From contig NC_065887.2 of the NCBI RefSeq assembly GCF_932274485.2, forward strand, positions 6,482,001 through 6,546,000: a DNA stretch of 64,000 nucleotides. Reading direction: 5' to 3'. The DNA is from Patella vulgata. Its lineage: Eukaryota; Mollusca; Gastropoda; Patellidae. The notes beneath the pieces are model-generated. The model was not told the origin of the DNA. It did no database searches and saw nothing but the letters and a program-made list of their open reading frames with translations. How positions within the stretch are numbered: position 1 is the stretch's first letter; each line of letters starts with the position of its first letter. Below are positions 9,985 to 21,349 of the stretch, piece by piece. The position numbers were made by a program, and so were the translations under genes.

Positions 9985-10829
9985 GTAAGTAACAATTTAT
10001 GAAAAAAAGCGGTGGTGGGGGGGGGGGGTTCAAAATATGCAAGAAAAGTTGTTTTGGTGGTTTTTGGTAGCGTTGAGTTTTACTGAACGACATCCTAAAC
10101 GTTTACCAAAATTTGAGTACCGGAAAGTCCCAAATGTTCACGCGGGTAAAATTCATGTTTTTAAGAGAAACACATGAACCATAGATTAGGTTGCCAGAGT
10201 CACATGACATGGTTTTCATAGATATCCGGTGCTTTCCCCGAGCCATTTTCCGAGAAACATGCTGCACAGAATCCACATTTATAAAGGGGGCATCACTCTG
10301 CAATGTTTTATCATAAAATAGCAATTTGGGTATCTAAATTAGTGTTTTTGAGGGTCATTCTTTGATTTGAAGATATGCCTAGTGGTGTTAAGTGGTTCCT
10401 TACACCATTTTCGTTGAATTCCCTACCCCAAAACATATTTGCGCGAACCCAAAGTTACGTATATTTGTAACTCTGCACTTATTCAATCACTTACTGGCAT
10501 ATTTGGTATGTACATGTTTTTTGGGCCCCTACCCAAATTAATCTGATTTCCTGCATGAGTGTAGCAAGACAAGCAAATAGATGTGCAAGAAATTAATTAA
10601 CGCTTTCCGGTACGCAAAACTTTTGGGATTTTATAAAGAACACCTAAACAAACACAAACATGCATAAAAACGTTTTTTTGCAATTTTGTGGTAATAAAAT
10701 CAAATCATAAATTAAATGGACTATAATTAAAACTTGATATTATCGTCGTTCCGTTAATTGTGATATTGGCATAATAGAACGGAAAGACATATCAGTAGAA
10801 GGCGATCTTGGTAGATATCTGCCATCATA

Positions 10830-11345
10830 CTGTAATAGGACTAGGCCCAGCTCAGTGACTCATACGTACGCGGGGTGGCTAGGTGGTTAAGACGCTGGCT
10901 CGCTAGCCTGGAGGTCGGGTGTTCGATCCCTGCATTGGCCGAGAAAGTTCATCTGGATTTTCCGGCGTGGTTTCACCTTGTCAGTGGTGCAGAACGGAGG
11001 GCTTGACAAGGACAGCTGTCTAGTCATTCGGATGAGACGAAAAACCGAGGTCCCGTGTATACATTAGAATGCACGTAAAAGGTCCCTTGGCAGTTGGAAT
11101 TCGATATAAGAGTAGGCGATAGTGCCGCTGCCCGGGCAAAATTTCCCTCATAGCACACTGTATGGCGTATGCCCGTCTTCATTAGCCCAGTATAGGAGCA
11201 GAACAGTAGGACGTTAAACCCCATTTCATTTCATTTCATTTCATACGTACGCGACACGAAAATCTGCCAAAACTCTAAAACTACTTTGACGCAACGTCTC
11301 ACGTATACGATACAGGTACGTGACACGGATGGGGAACGGTCTCTG
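10830..11345. repeat. Repeat F fragment, split by a SINE A
   Basis: The outer parts (10830-10872 and 11254-11345) are the inverse of 23935-24075, sharing AAAATCTGCCAAAACTCTA and GACACGGATGGG. The copy at 23.9 kb has no SINE at this point. Confidence 0.7.
10873..11241 (+). repeat. Full-length SINE A with 12-bp target duplication
   Basis: CATACGTACGCG flanks it at 10861-10872 and 11242-11253. The head has an A box (GGTGGCTAGGTGGTTAAG) and B box (GTGTTCGATCC) typical of a tRNA-derived Pol III promoter. The tail is CATTT repeats preceded by GTAGGACGTTAAACCCCATT. This is the reference copy for the family. Confidence 0.92.
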
Positions 11346-11569
11346 ATCACTCTTTTCTTACGTAGGTCCGCTTTCTATTTATGTGTTTCTATTTCCATCG
11401 ATAAAGAAAAATCGCTGAAAAGTTTGGGGAATCCCAACTAAATGACGGCATAACTGAGGATCTCGCTTTACAGTATGGGGTCCGACATTGTTTACGTTTT
11501 ATTAACATCATGTCCAACCGCATTTTTACGTAAACATTCAGTTGGAGACGCATGCAAATACTTCAAGCG

Positions 11570-11747
11570 AGAGAGAGAGGAATGGCGTTTAACATCCACT
11601 CGACACAAACTAGGTCATTTTGGGGACTAACATATGGTTTAATTTTATTTGAATAATTCGCTTGCGCGTAGAGATCTTTAGCAGTGGGAGGAAACCCACG
11701 AGGTTGGACAGGCGACCCTACTCCTTGCCACGTACAACCGGGGATAA
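11570..11747 (-). repeat. SINE B copy, head missing
   Basis: GA-repeat (tail) at the left, then the inverted body through AAACCCACGAGGTTGGACAG and CTACTCCTTG. The tRNA-like head is absent. Confidence 0.85.
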
Positions 11748-12048
11748 ATAAGTCGCTCACATGGAAACGGTGCCATTACATACTTGATTATGTATGGTAG
11801 ATTTCCATAGTAAATCGGATTATTCAGAATAACCAGGAAAATTTAGACTCTTAGTTTCTGTCCTCATCCACATTTTCGTGATTATGCAATTCATCCACCC
11901 CGCTTTATATCCTTGGCTGGGTTGCACATGCTTTTATTTCAATCATGGTAAAATTTGAAATATCATATTCCCCCAATATTTTGGGGAGATTTGACACGGA
12001 ATGATCAATCTTAATTGTGTGCTGATTATCTTTATGTCTTTTCATTAG

Positions 12049-12261
12049 GGATCTGGACGCGGAGTGTCAAGAGCAAGATGCGACCAAATCTTCTACAATA
12101 ATATGAAGTGGTATTGTTCGCTCCAGCGAGGTTTTCAACGCCAGGCTTGCTATACAAACGCACATACATATTATATTGGTGTTAGCACATTTGGAAGCAG
12201 TAGATATTCAAATCGTCCGCACTATTGGTGCTCACAATCGTGGGTTCGGGGATGTATATAG
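12049..12261 (+). CDS. PLA2-1 coding exon 2 (C-terminal half)
   Basis: It encodes residues 58-127 after acceptor TTTTCATTAG and joins exon 1 in phase 0, giving CYSC|GSGRGVSRARCD. In the conodipine family this is where the helix following the catalytic HD continues. The five cysteines sit in the contexts RARC, KWYC, RQAC, HYWC and VRGC-Ile-stop. The region is Tyr/Ser-rich, has no membrane segment and ends at TAG. Exon length (213 bp) is close to that of the other four genes (216-225 bp). Confidence 0.85.
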   Translation, partial: GSGRGVSRARCDQIFYNNMKWYCSLQRGFQRQACYTNAHTYYIGVSTFGSSRYSNRPHYWCSQSWVRGCI

Positions 12262-12777
12262 TATATATAAATCGCCCGAGAGAACTGTTATTCCTAAGGC
12301 CTGACATCTAATGTTTTTTGCTGGTATATATTGAAGTTGCCTGGGTGTATAAGCATCGGAGTCAATCTCATTACAGCCGAGGAAGGGCATAATAAGTAGG
12401 TAAACCGCAACACGTTTTTACCGTTCTGTAAATTTATGATTTGCTTTATAGAAACATACTAGGGGCCAACGCCAGCTTTTGTTATGGAGTCAGACCCCAA
12501 CTCTATCGAAAACAGATTATGTACACCAGGCATAAGGGAGCTGCTTTAAATCCAGGGAATTCTTCAAAATAACCCCACAAAAAGAATACCGAGCCTTAAC
12601 CATACGCATCGATCAGATACGCATATTCTGGAAAGTGGGCATTTATGTCCACATGATGGAGGTCATAATTTACCTTACGATAAACACGTGTTGCCGCGTA
12701 CCCCCTTGTTAGCCGATGTATTATGTTATTATTCCCTTTAACTATTGGAAATAAAAATATTCTCAAATTATTATCAG
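12262..12777 (+). other. PLA2-1 3' flank
   Basis: Probable 3' untranslated DNA. AATAAAAATATTCTCAA at 12750 matches AATAAAAATATTTCTCAA in the PLA2-3 3' flank (47685), which suggests a conserved polyadenylation region. Nothing else was recognised. Confidence 0.5.
12750..12755 (+). terminator. Polyadenylation signal AATAAA of PLA2-1
   Basis: AATAAA 489 bases after the stop, in a context shared with PLA2-3. Earlier, weaker signals cannot be excluded. Confidence 0.5.
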
Positions 12778-13443
12778 ACTGTTGCTGTTTGGATTTAGCT
12801 TGTCGTTTGGGACTTGAGAGGAGGTCAAGGCCTGCTTGTCGTTAAGGGTTTGAGCGGACGTCAAAGTCTCGGATTCCGCCTCAGATACTACTGAGGATGC
12901 ATTGGACCCTGCAGGAGGGCGATATTGGCAGAATGGTGGTCAGATGAAGAAGGGGACGAGGGAGGGCGCGCGTGGAGGTGGTAAGGATGAAGATGCTTTG
13001 GTCGGCCCCTTCCTGCAACCTTCCTTGATTTTTTTTGGAGGCATGTTGATCGATCGACGACCACTTCGATAATGACTTGTGGTTCTAGAGAACCCCCACT
13101 TCTATATCTGACGTCACATTGTCGTCGAAGTACGCTCAAGCACGCTATGCATAAGTTGGGCATAAGTTAGACTACGGTTGTGCATGAGTTCCGCAAAAAG
13201 TCAAGAATGCTAAAAAAATACGCTGGGCACACGCTGTCATATGCTTGTATAAGTTATGAATAAGTTACTCATACCTTAAACATAGGTTATATATTCGTTC
13301 AGCGCGTTAGAAGTACGTTATATATGCGTCTAAAAAGAGAGTCCTCTTGATTTTTAAATTCAGCTTCAGCGTATGCCAGCGTGTTGGATAATTATTTCAT
13401 ACGTCGGAATAAGTTGTCTATAACGTTATAGTGTGACAGGCCC
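12778..13443 (-). mobile_element. Probable degraded DNA transposon end with leader ORF fragment
   Basis: On the minus strand the sequence starts GGGCCTGTCACACTATAACG, has subterminal words AAGTTATGAATAAGTTACTC and ATGCATAAGTTGGGCATAAG, then an ATG at 13041 with MPPKKIKEGCRKGPTKASSS, a basic Ser-rich start like those of transposon-encoded nuclear proteins. A further acidic Ser-rich stretch follows in another frame. No matching second end was found, so the superfamily is open. Confidence 0.3.
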
Positions 13444-13474
13444 ATTACTGTTATTCCATCAAGTCAAACAAGCG

Positions 13475-13605
13475 AATGCCTTGGGATTAGTATAGCGTCG
13501 CTGTCCTGGCAAAATATCCCCATAACACACAGTACGGCGTATCCCATCTTCATTACCCCAGTCGGGCCAGAATAGTAAGTCGTTAAACCACATTTTATTT
13601 CATTT
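13475..13605 (+). repeat. SINE A 3' fragment
   Basis: Body words (GCTGTCCTGGCAAAATATCC, CACACAGTACGGCGTAT) and a TTATTTCATTTT tail are present. This copy is diverged. Confidence 0.75.
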
Positions 13606-13673
13606 TAATCTGGTAAACCAATCTTTTTAATGTATCACTATATGTCTTATATGCACACCGTTAACCTTTACTG

Positions 13674-13751
13674 TTCCGGCCTGGTTTCCTTGTGGTGTAG
13701 GACGGAGAGCCTGACAAGGACAGCTGTCTAGTCGTTTCGATGGGATGAACC
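13674..13751 (+). repeat. SINE A middle fragment
   Basis: CGGCCTGGTTTCC through GACAAGGACAGCTGTCTAG, followed by a C/CT-rich tract. Confidence 0.75.
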
Positions 13752-13929
13752 CCCCCCCCTCTCTCTCGCTCGCTCGCTAAAGAAAGACCCCCAATGTGTA
13801 CATAGGTTTATAAAATATAAACGACGGGTTTAATGTGTCTACTGTCATCATAGACTGGAATTCCATTAAAAAGCCTAATTAATAATTTAGATAACATTTA
13901 AGTCCCAAAGAAAAACCTCATATTGGTTT

Positions 13930-14800
13930 TACTAGGATGTGGATACACGGGATTAATAAACCAAGTGAGAGACCGGGTAAACAATTTGAAAAGAAAGAAA
14001 CCATCCACATCCATAGTATCCTACAATAAGTCCTTATTATCTGATACAAGCAGTTGCTAAATATCAAAAAGGCCGTATTATGGGTGTCTTAATTGGAAGC
14101 CAGATATTCACAATGTTAATGAGCTTGAAGAAAAACAAAAATAAATGGCTGAATGGAGAAATTCGTAAAGTTAAAGGAGAACAAGATGAAAGTAAAATTA
14201 AACTATTTATGGAAGGGACTTACAGTTTGTAGAGGAAAGACATTAATGATTGATTCTCCATTTCTAAAATAAGATATCGCTGGCCATTCCTATTCATTAG
14301 ATATTAAGGTCACGTTGAAAAATTGACTGGAGTTGATATAGAGGCTGAGTTGTTAATTACATGCATAAATGAAAGAAAATCGTGTTATATCCTTGCGACA
14401 CCGTCAAACATCATCTAAAGATATACCAGCCATGGAAAAAATGTATAAAAATATCGATATATTTAAAGAAAAAACGGGCTTTGGGGCCTGTTTCACGAAA
14501 TTTTAACTAAGATAAAATTCAAATTTTAGTAATTTGATTGGATAATACTAGATTGATTTTAGTGCTTAGCCAATCAAAATTGAAGTATCTACTAAAATTT
14601 GGATTTTATCTTTAGTTAAAATTTCGTTAAACAGGGCCCTGACCGTCCTGAAACAGATGCTATCCTTATATTGTTGCATGAGTGTTGTAAAGAAACTGGA
14701 CTAGTAGAGTTTTATTCGTTAAGTGTAAACTATCTTTAAGTTGTCAAATTCTATGTCAGAAATTAAAACAATCAGATTAAAACATGCTTTCATTATGTTA
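13930..14800 (+). pseudogene. Degraded multigene-family fragment, copy 2
   Basis: Nucleotide-level relative of 1364-2085 (shared CTAGGATGTGGATNCACNGG, TAAACCAAGTGAGAGA, GGCCGTATTATGGGTGT). It lacks the first part of copy 1 and is interrupted in frame and by the MITE at 14484-14638. The stretch AATTGACTGGAGTTGATATA (LTGVDIE) is kept. Confidence 0.6.
14484..14638. mobile_element. Palindromic MITE with GGGCCTGTTT ends
   Basis: The arms GGGCCTGTTTCACGAAATTT and inverted GGGCCCTGTTTAACGAAATT extend some 50 bases, leaving a short loop. The same place in copy 1 of the host repeat (about 1915) has no insertion, so the boundaries are supported. Confidence 0.8.
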
Positions 14801-15807
14801 TGTGTACATGGTTGCCGGCGATGAAATTCCTATTGATGTGGGGTTTTGGGGGGTTTCTTTTATGCAGTCGTCTACAGATACCAGATAAATTGAATCTGTT
14901 ATTCGAAAAACATAATCTTCTATAATACATGTAGTTGTGATTGGTAAACAAAAAATAATAATATGTTAGTTTTAAAGGGCATATTATGACCACACTTGAA
15001 ATTCCGAGTGAAAACTAAAAACATATCCAATATTGTTGCGCAGGAATTAACCTCGCAGAAGCCAGTTTAAATTTGGATGTCTAGTAGCAGCTTATTCCCG
15101 GTTTTATTTCTCACTACACAAGCTTGTACATTTCTGTTCACTTTAATATATGTTAACAGTAACCCACTGCAATGTGTATATGTAGATAAATGGCATCTGT
15201 TACGTCATAAAGTTTTGTTAAATTCAAAATTTCATTATTAGTTCGGTGGCTGAATGGGGGGAATCCCCGACCGAGATGTGAATTTATGAGACCCAAGTTT
15301 ATCTAGACCAGCTTTTTTGCGTAGATTCCGTATCTGTGGTGGTGGTGGGGGGTGATTATGTTCACATAAATGATCATCATGATATATATGGATAAAACAT
15401 AAATTTCTAGGACTGTCCATCTCCAAATAAGTATATATGATTCCCCTGGACAACTGTTTTGATTTGTGGATGGGCGGTTGCAGGTGTGGGGTGGGGAGTG
15501 GCGGTAAATGTAACAAATCTAATATTTCCATGCTGTCATCCAAAATGCAACAAAGATTTGTTAGATTTAACTCCTTGGGCCTCATATGAGTCGTTATCAT
15601 CTATGGAAAGGAATGCAACCCCCTTCTTACTCTCAGCTTGATGTTAGTAATTCAAAGAACACTTGCTCCATACCTGAACGTAACAAAAAATATTTTGGAA
15701 CCAGCAACAACGGTCGAGAACTGTAGTAAGGTCTATACAGTACAATCTTCATTTACTGAAATCTAGATTCTAGAGATAACTTTACCTTCGTTTATCTCTG
15801 GTAAAAC
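14801..15807. other. Unassigned stretch
   Basis: No gene was recognised. A minus-strand frame at 15600-15238 is open for 120 codons but shows no domain or splice support. A second minus frame over 15640-15540 looks protein-like (GVAFLSIDDNDSYEAQG) but has no confirmed boundaries. Confidence 0.4.
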
Positions 15808-16113
15808 TCGCCGGCCATTTTGAATGTCACGTGATGCATCTTTCCGCCGGTCGCTTCACAAAGATCCAAGATAGATAGAACAGTGCTCGTGTTTCTTCAA
15901 AAATTTAGCCGAATCACTCAGATTGCGCGCTAAAAAACAGTTCCGGGTCAATCATCAATGTTCTAAGGATCATTAATATGTAACTCATGCAAAGAACAGA
16001 CGCCCAATTTTCGGAAAATCGGTAGCATTTCATTCAAACAAATCAAGCCAACCAGAAGCAACTGGGGGCGGAGCTTAGGAACCAATCTAATATTGATTAA
16101 TGGCCGGCGAGTT
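15808..16113. promoter_or_regulatory. Possible bidirectional promoter with mirrored ATG segments
   Basis: AAACTCGCCGGCCATT at 15808 is the exact inverse of AATGGCCGGCGAGTTT at 16098, so both strands start ATGGCCGGCGAGTTT (Met-Ala-Gly-Glu-Phe) facing outward. Between them lie CACGTGA, a GC box (GGGGGCGGAGC, about 16063) and AACCAATC. The plus side leads into the 16100 frame; the minus side stops after eight codons. Confidence 0.4.
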
Positions 16114-16376
16114 TCACCGGGACGTAGCATTAGAACCTGTGGTGGACATGACCAGATTCAAAAATAGTCCTGAACTTTTCTTTTTGAAGCTTGAAAGTGT
16201 GCACTTCGCGCCTGTTAGTACCATAGACACCATTAGAACAGACATTTCACATTTGCATTCTTTATCGCTAGAAATGATAAAGTCTAAATTAATGAAATGT
16301 GTAATAGAATCAAAGATTTGTTCTAAACATACAGCCAATGATTTAATTCAGTATGTTTTTGAAGTTGATGCACTAG
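16100..16376 (+). CDS. Unrecognised protein, possible first coding exon
   Basis: The frame starts ATGGCCGGCGAG 19 bases after a CCAAT motif and 37 after a GC box, and encodes 92 residues before a candidate donor (CACTAG|GTAACT, phase 1). The product (MAGEFHRDVALEPVVDMTRF...) has no signal peptide or membrane segment, is balanced in charge and predicted helical, with two cysteines near the end. I do not recognise a family. If unspliced, the frame runs to 16420. No later exon could be assigned, so this may be a gene start, a retained fragment or chance. Confidence 0.35.
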
Positions 16377-16429
16377 GTAACTCAAAGCGACAATTTCATA
16401 TTTTTAAGTTATATTTTTAAGTTATATTT

Positions 16430-17035
16430 TTAAAATAAAGCCTTAAAATAGATGGTATCTATAAACAGCCCTATCTTGTTAAAGATTAATCCTATAATGC
16501 ACTATAGCTAGTTGAGAAATTGGCAAAAATATCATTTTCAACAAGGGAGGTAATTGTGTTGTTAATTACCTATGATCGTATAATAGTGAGTTGACAACCT
16601 ATTGAGCAAAAGACATAGACATAATAATGTTTTGACTTTCTTAGAAAATATGAAATTCTCGCTTTAATGTCAAATGGTGAGCACAATATCCTTGGATCTG
16701 ATTACAGACGAATGAAATGCATTAAACAAAACTTTTGACTTTGTGGAACCTGTTGAAATATATTTGGGATTGAATGCTTCTAATAAGTTAATGCTTATTT
16801 AGTTATGTTTCTGTAAAAAAAAAACAACTTTGCAAACATTACTGACAATTAATGAAAATAAAAACGATCATAAGGGGGATCCTACAAGTATGCCATTATC
16901 TGGTATTGGTCAATTCGTCTCTGAAAATCCTAGGCTATGAGGATGCGTTTGAAATAGTTAACCCTTCAGGCTCTGCTAAGAAACACCACAAGATTTTGGC
17001 ATTTTAATACACAATTGCAGATATTTTGGTCATAA
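16430..17035. other. Unassigned AT-rich stretch
   Basis: No coding potential and no recognised repeat. Confidence 0.5.
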
Positions 17036-17395
17036 CAGAAGTACTATTGATTCTTTTCAATTAGCATTTTGTGTAGGGAAATAGTCTTTGAATGTTTTGG
17101 TAACAAAGTAATAGAACCTTTATAAAGGCATATTAAGGGACTGTCAACAAGTGGATTGGAAGTAAATCGATGTTTTAGAAAATCTAATGTTTTATGCAGT
17201 TTAGGGGATAATTTAGGAAGTCACATTTTGGGTGGTTTTGTAACAAATTTTGGGTGATGCGGAATATTTTTGTAGATATTGTAATAAAACCAAACAAGAA
17301 TTTGTAAATGATCCATTATCTATTCATTCCATAATTTGAAGAGATCTTTCTCGGTGGCTGTGATTCTCCTAAAACGGCGAATGGCGAACGCCAAA
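17036..17395. repeat. Paralogue of 3531-4045 and 4150-4190 flanks
   Basis: GAAGTACTATTGATTCTTTT through AACCTTTATAAAGG matches the DNA on both sides of the TTAA MITE at 3631, but without that MITE. The last 50 bases are the inverse of 4150-4190. Confidence 0.6.
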
Positions 17396-17436
17396 AAAAT
17401 AGGAATAATGCAGCTTGGTGATCGATATTTCTAGTG

Positions 17437-17760
17437 GGTAAGACGCCGATCCCTGCTTTGGCCGAGAAAGTTCATCCCGATTTTCCGGCGTGGTTTCCCC
17501 TTGTCAGTGGTGCAGGACGGGGGGCCTGACAAGGACAGATGTCTAGTTGTTCGGATGGGACGAAAAACCGAGGTCCAATGTGCACATTGGCGTGCACTTC
17601 AAAGATCCCTTGGCATTTGGAATTCAATATAAGAGTAGGCCGTAGCACCGCTGCCCGGGCAAAATTTTCCCCATAGCACACTGTATGGCGTATGCCCGTC
17701 TTCATTAGCCCAGTTTAGGAGCAGAACAGTAGGACGTTAAACCCCATTTCATTTCATTTG
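17437..17760 (+). repeat. SINE A copy
   Basis: Short head (GTGGGTAAGACGCCGATCCC, with the A-B box interval deleted), complete body and CATTTCATTTGATTTTCATT tail. Confidence 0.85.
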
Positions 17761-18036
17761 ATTTTCATTCTGCTGTAAAAATTCACAACGAAACGAAGAA
17801 ATGTCATGTTCTGATAATACGAGAAGGCGTACATTTTAAATGCCGTTTAAAGACATGTGTTCTATGCACCTAATTCATTAAATATTCGCTTTTATGTGTT
17901 AATAATTCTACGCTGATGAAATAATAATTATTATTTACAGTTAGATTTCAAGATAATTTAATCTCTTAGTTCCCTCCTAATTTAAACATGAATGGGTGGA
18001 TTCGTCTGAATGTCCGACTAAACTGCGTAGTCAAAT

Positions 18037-18116
18037 GAAGAAAAAGAAACATTGCCGATCTGTTAGATTTATTAAAAGACACTTTGACTATCGGCAATGT
18101 TTCTTTTACTTCATGT
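18037..18116. repeat. Short hairpin repeat, second copy
   Basis: AGAAACATTGCCGAT pairs with ATCGGCAATGTTTCT around a loop shared with the copy at 4051. Confidence 0.65.
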
Positions 18117-18225
18117 TTACAAAGTATGTAACAATTCAGACGAATCTACCCATTTAAACTATCCTAAAATCTAGTTTTTGTCAACGGAAGTTACACACAG
18201 TGTGTTTTTTAAGATTTGTCTATAG

Positions 18226-18447
18226 CTGTCTAGTCCTTCGGATGAGACGAAAAACCGAGGTCCCGTGTATACATTAGAATGCACGTAAAAGATCCCTTGG
18301 CAGTTGGAATTCGATATAAGAGTAAGCGATAGTGCCGCTGCCCGGGCATAATTTCCCTCATAGCACACTGTATGGCGTATGCCCGTCTTCATTAGCCCAG
18401 TATAGGAGCAGAACAGTAGGACGTTAAACCCCATTTCATTTCATTTT
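18226..18447 (+). repeat. SINE A copy, 5' truncated
   Basis: Starts at AGCTGTCTAGTCCTTCGGAT and runs to GGACGTTAAACCCC and the CATTT tail. Confidence 0.88.
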
Positions 18448-18829
18448 TAACATTTTTCTGTAATTTTTAATTTACTGCCTTTACGTAAATTTACAGTTCG
18501 GAGTTAAAAGACGAACTTACTGTAATCACTCAGTAAATTTACAGACCGAAGTTAAAAAACAGACTCATAGTTATTTTCCATTTACTGTTTTCAGTTAAAG
18601 TTACACACAAAGACAAATTACTGATGAATGATTGTTATCAGGAAATTTACAGAGGCAACTTTTTTCTGTCAGAAATGTTCATGTAAACTTCGTCAACACG
18701 GCAACAAGAGTCGTATTTGGATTATTTCGGCAACATGTATGGAGCTGAGATAACATTTTATTGTTCTATTAGTAAGATATATTCAACAAATATAAGAAAT
18801 GGCGGTCTATATCGCCTTAATGCTTTTCT

Positions 18830-19195
18830 GATATTCTGCAAGGCTTCTGGGAATGTTACTATAAATAGACAATCGTCATAATGAGGGCGGTAGTGACATG
18901 ACCACACTGCTTAGAAATTAGCGTAACTATTATCAAACGGAAAAAGTTAACCTACAGAATTTCAGTTATCAGTTACGTACTTCCGTACCTGGTTTATCGC
19001 TGAAAGTGCTCGTTACCATTAAGGATGCTTGAGAAATTAGCGTCCTAGTACCAAACGGAAAAGATTAGCCGACACAAGTTTTGGTATATGTTACATCGTT
19101 TCGTACTCGGTTTATCGGTGAAAAGGATGTTTGTGTTTTCTAAGAATTAAACACACTATACCTGTTTATAAGGAATTGTTTATTAATTGTATATA
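18830..19195. repeat. Dispersed repeat, inverse of 4180-4465, with an internal doubling
   Basis: GAATGTTACTATAAATAGAC and GTGTTTTCTAAGAATTAAAC match the 4.2-4.4 kb copy inverted. A segment from GAAATTAGCG to GGTTTATCGNTGAAA occurs twice here (about 18912 and 19031). Confidence 0.6.
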
Positions 19196-20289
19196 TTAAA
19201 AGTTGTGACACATAACTAGTTTTCCGCCTGTTTTCATTCACTGAATTTACTGTCTGTTCCAGGTAGTACTACAACTCGAAAATTGCTTGTCATTTCTTCA
19301 AATTTTAATTAAAATGTCTAAAACTTCGTGAAATACCTCGAATGGTCACCCCATTGCTTTCAAGTTTTATAGCCTTTATCCTTTGTAAAATCGAAGTTTG
19401 TTTACATCTTACTACTTGAAACAGCCATGTTTGACCTAGTTATCTGGGCGAGCCTAAGTGGACAATGGGTGCTGGGTTTGCTTGAAGTCGTTTCACCCTA
19501 CTTGGATGTATTGGTTGTTGTTTCGGTCCAGTAGAATATAACTCTTTTCAAAGAGTTATTTACTGAATTCCAGACCACGGTTGTTTGTCCCACTAACTTG
19601 AACATTTAATTGTTTCAAACAAGCTTCAAAGTGTGAAAATCTAATAAGTATTATTGTCGCGAAACAAACGGGCGAATTCTCCTTCACTAGAAATTTCTAG
19701 CCGAATGCACCAAATTTGTGAAGTACCTGTCTACCCTTATACGAAATATATGAAATTCCAGGTATGTCACAAAGTTTTAGCCATTTTAATTAAAAAATGA
19801 AGGCATGACATCACGATATGTAAGAGACGTCATTTGTTGATCTATTTTTCCATTATATTCGTAGTCTCTATCATCCAGACAAATATTCTACGTACGTTGA
19901 AGACTAGGGGGTTCTGGGTGACCGAGATTATGATACTCGACGTAAACCTTAGCGGCTACCGTCAACGCCTTGTTTTTAACGTGATTAATCGTCACCCACC
20001 CACCTACCTCACCCTGTGTGTTATCTATCGATATGCAATTTAATTTCCGCTGTTTTTCTGTAGGCGGAATCTGTCAGATCCCCACTTTGGCAGAAAGCTA
20101 AATTGTATTGTATCCTCTACGGTTTTCAATTTAAATTAGTACATGCTTATTTTTCATTTGCTTTTAATTTCAATGTTGCATTTTATTAAATGTCAATTTG
20201 GCGGCCTTTTCAATTTCAATATTGTGTTTGTTGTGATATGGAAATAGAGCATAACAAATAGCCTATTCAAATGATAGGGCTAATAAAGT
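19196..20289. other. Unassigned stretch with fragment 19858-19925
   Basis: 19858-19925 matches 583-612 joined directly to 1051-1100, giving the empty site of the MITE at 620-1050. The rest shows no gene or recognised repeat. Confidence 0.5.
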
Positions 20290-20406
20290 CGCCATACAGT
20301 GTGCTGTGGGCAAAATTTTGCCCACACAGCGGCGCTTCGCTGTGCTCTTATTTCGAATTCCAATTGTGATGGGTTCTTTTACGTGCACGCCAATGTGTAC
20401 ACAATG
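20290..20406 (-). repeat. SINE A fragment
   Basis: GCCATACAGTGTGCT, CAGCGGCGCTTC and TCTTTTACGTGCACGCCAAT are inverted SINE A body words. The fragment is diverged. Confidence 0.7.
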
Positions 20407-20599
20407 TCAATTCAAACACTATTCACTGATTCTGGACAATAAGACAACATAAAAATGTCTTGTGAAATGGTCGAGAATGGTCTTCCGTTCGGTTGCGGAG
20501 CTTCACGCCCGCTTTCACTGCCAGTTAGATCGCAGATACATATTTCCTGGGATGCTAGCGAGTAGAGCTAGTGTATTTGGGAGGTTAGTCTCGCGCTGA

Positions 20600-20877
20600 A
20601 AATGAAATGAAATGAAATGGAGTTTAACGTCCTACTGTTCTGCTCCTATGCTGGGCTAATGAAGACGGGCATACGCCATACAGTGTGCTATGAGGGAAAT
20701 TTTGCTCGGGCAGCGGCACTATCGCCTACTCGTATATCGAAATCCAACTGCCAAGGGATCTTTTACGTGCATTCCAATGTATACACGGGACCTCGGTTTT
20801 TCGTCTCATCGAAGGACTAGACAGCCGTCCTTGTCAAGCCCTCCGTCCTGCATCACTGACAAGGGGGAACCACGCCG
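20600..20877 (-). repeat. SINE A, 5' truncated, with target duplication
   Basis: GTCTCGCGCTGA (20588-20599) and GTCTCGCGTTGA (20878-20889) flank it. The tail is at the left (AATGAAATGAAATG). It ends at the CCGGCGTGG part of the body, so it inserted already truncated, as LINE-driven retroposition often does. Confidence 0.85.
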
Positions 20878-20889
20878 GTCTCGCGTTGA

Positions 20890-21345
20890 TGAGGATAAAA
20901 ACCTCTCTATTTGTCACTGAAATTGTACCCGAAATGATGGCTACTAAATGTGGTATATTCCTACAAACAATATCTTTACCCGTTGCACTATTAAATTAAA
21001 ACACCTGTTAAATAACCACGTGACCATTTAGAGGTCGGTTGGGAGATCAGGTCTGTTGGTTGGAGAGGGAGGAGAGGGGGGGGGGGTCAAACCAATTGAG
21101 GAGGTCATTTAAGTACGGAAAATGTTTCTATTGGGAGGTCTTAGTTAGGGTTAAGGTAACCTATCCATACACCTACCCCTAAACCGACCTGACGTTACCA
21201 CCCAAGACCCCCCCCCACCCTCCCGAATCATAGGTGTCCTGTATCTATTGACCCTTTAATTTGTCCTTATTTTCCCTGTGTTGTATTGTTCCCCTGCTGT
21301 TAAAATCGATTATTATTATATGGTATGGTCATTTCCTGAAAGACA
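20890..21345. other. Unassigned stretch
   Basis: Contains a G-run (about 21077) and a C-run (about 21209) between unremarkable AT-rich DNA. Confidence 0.5.
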
Positions 21346-21349
21346 TTAA

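Larger units (their letters stand above)
9985..12048 (+). other. PLA2-1 intron 2, 2.06 kb
   Basis: Runs from donor GTAAGT to acceptor TTTTCATTAG. It holds a G-run near 10016, a full SINE A (10873-11241) inserted in repeat F, and an inverted SINE B fragment (11570-11747). The remaining DNA shows nothing recognised. Confidence 0.75.

Noticed and set aside
11024-11224. Recurrent frames reading MKTGIRHTVCYEGNFARAA on many sites
   Set aside because: These are all translations of the SINE A body, repeated at every copy, so they are not genes.
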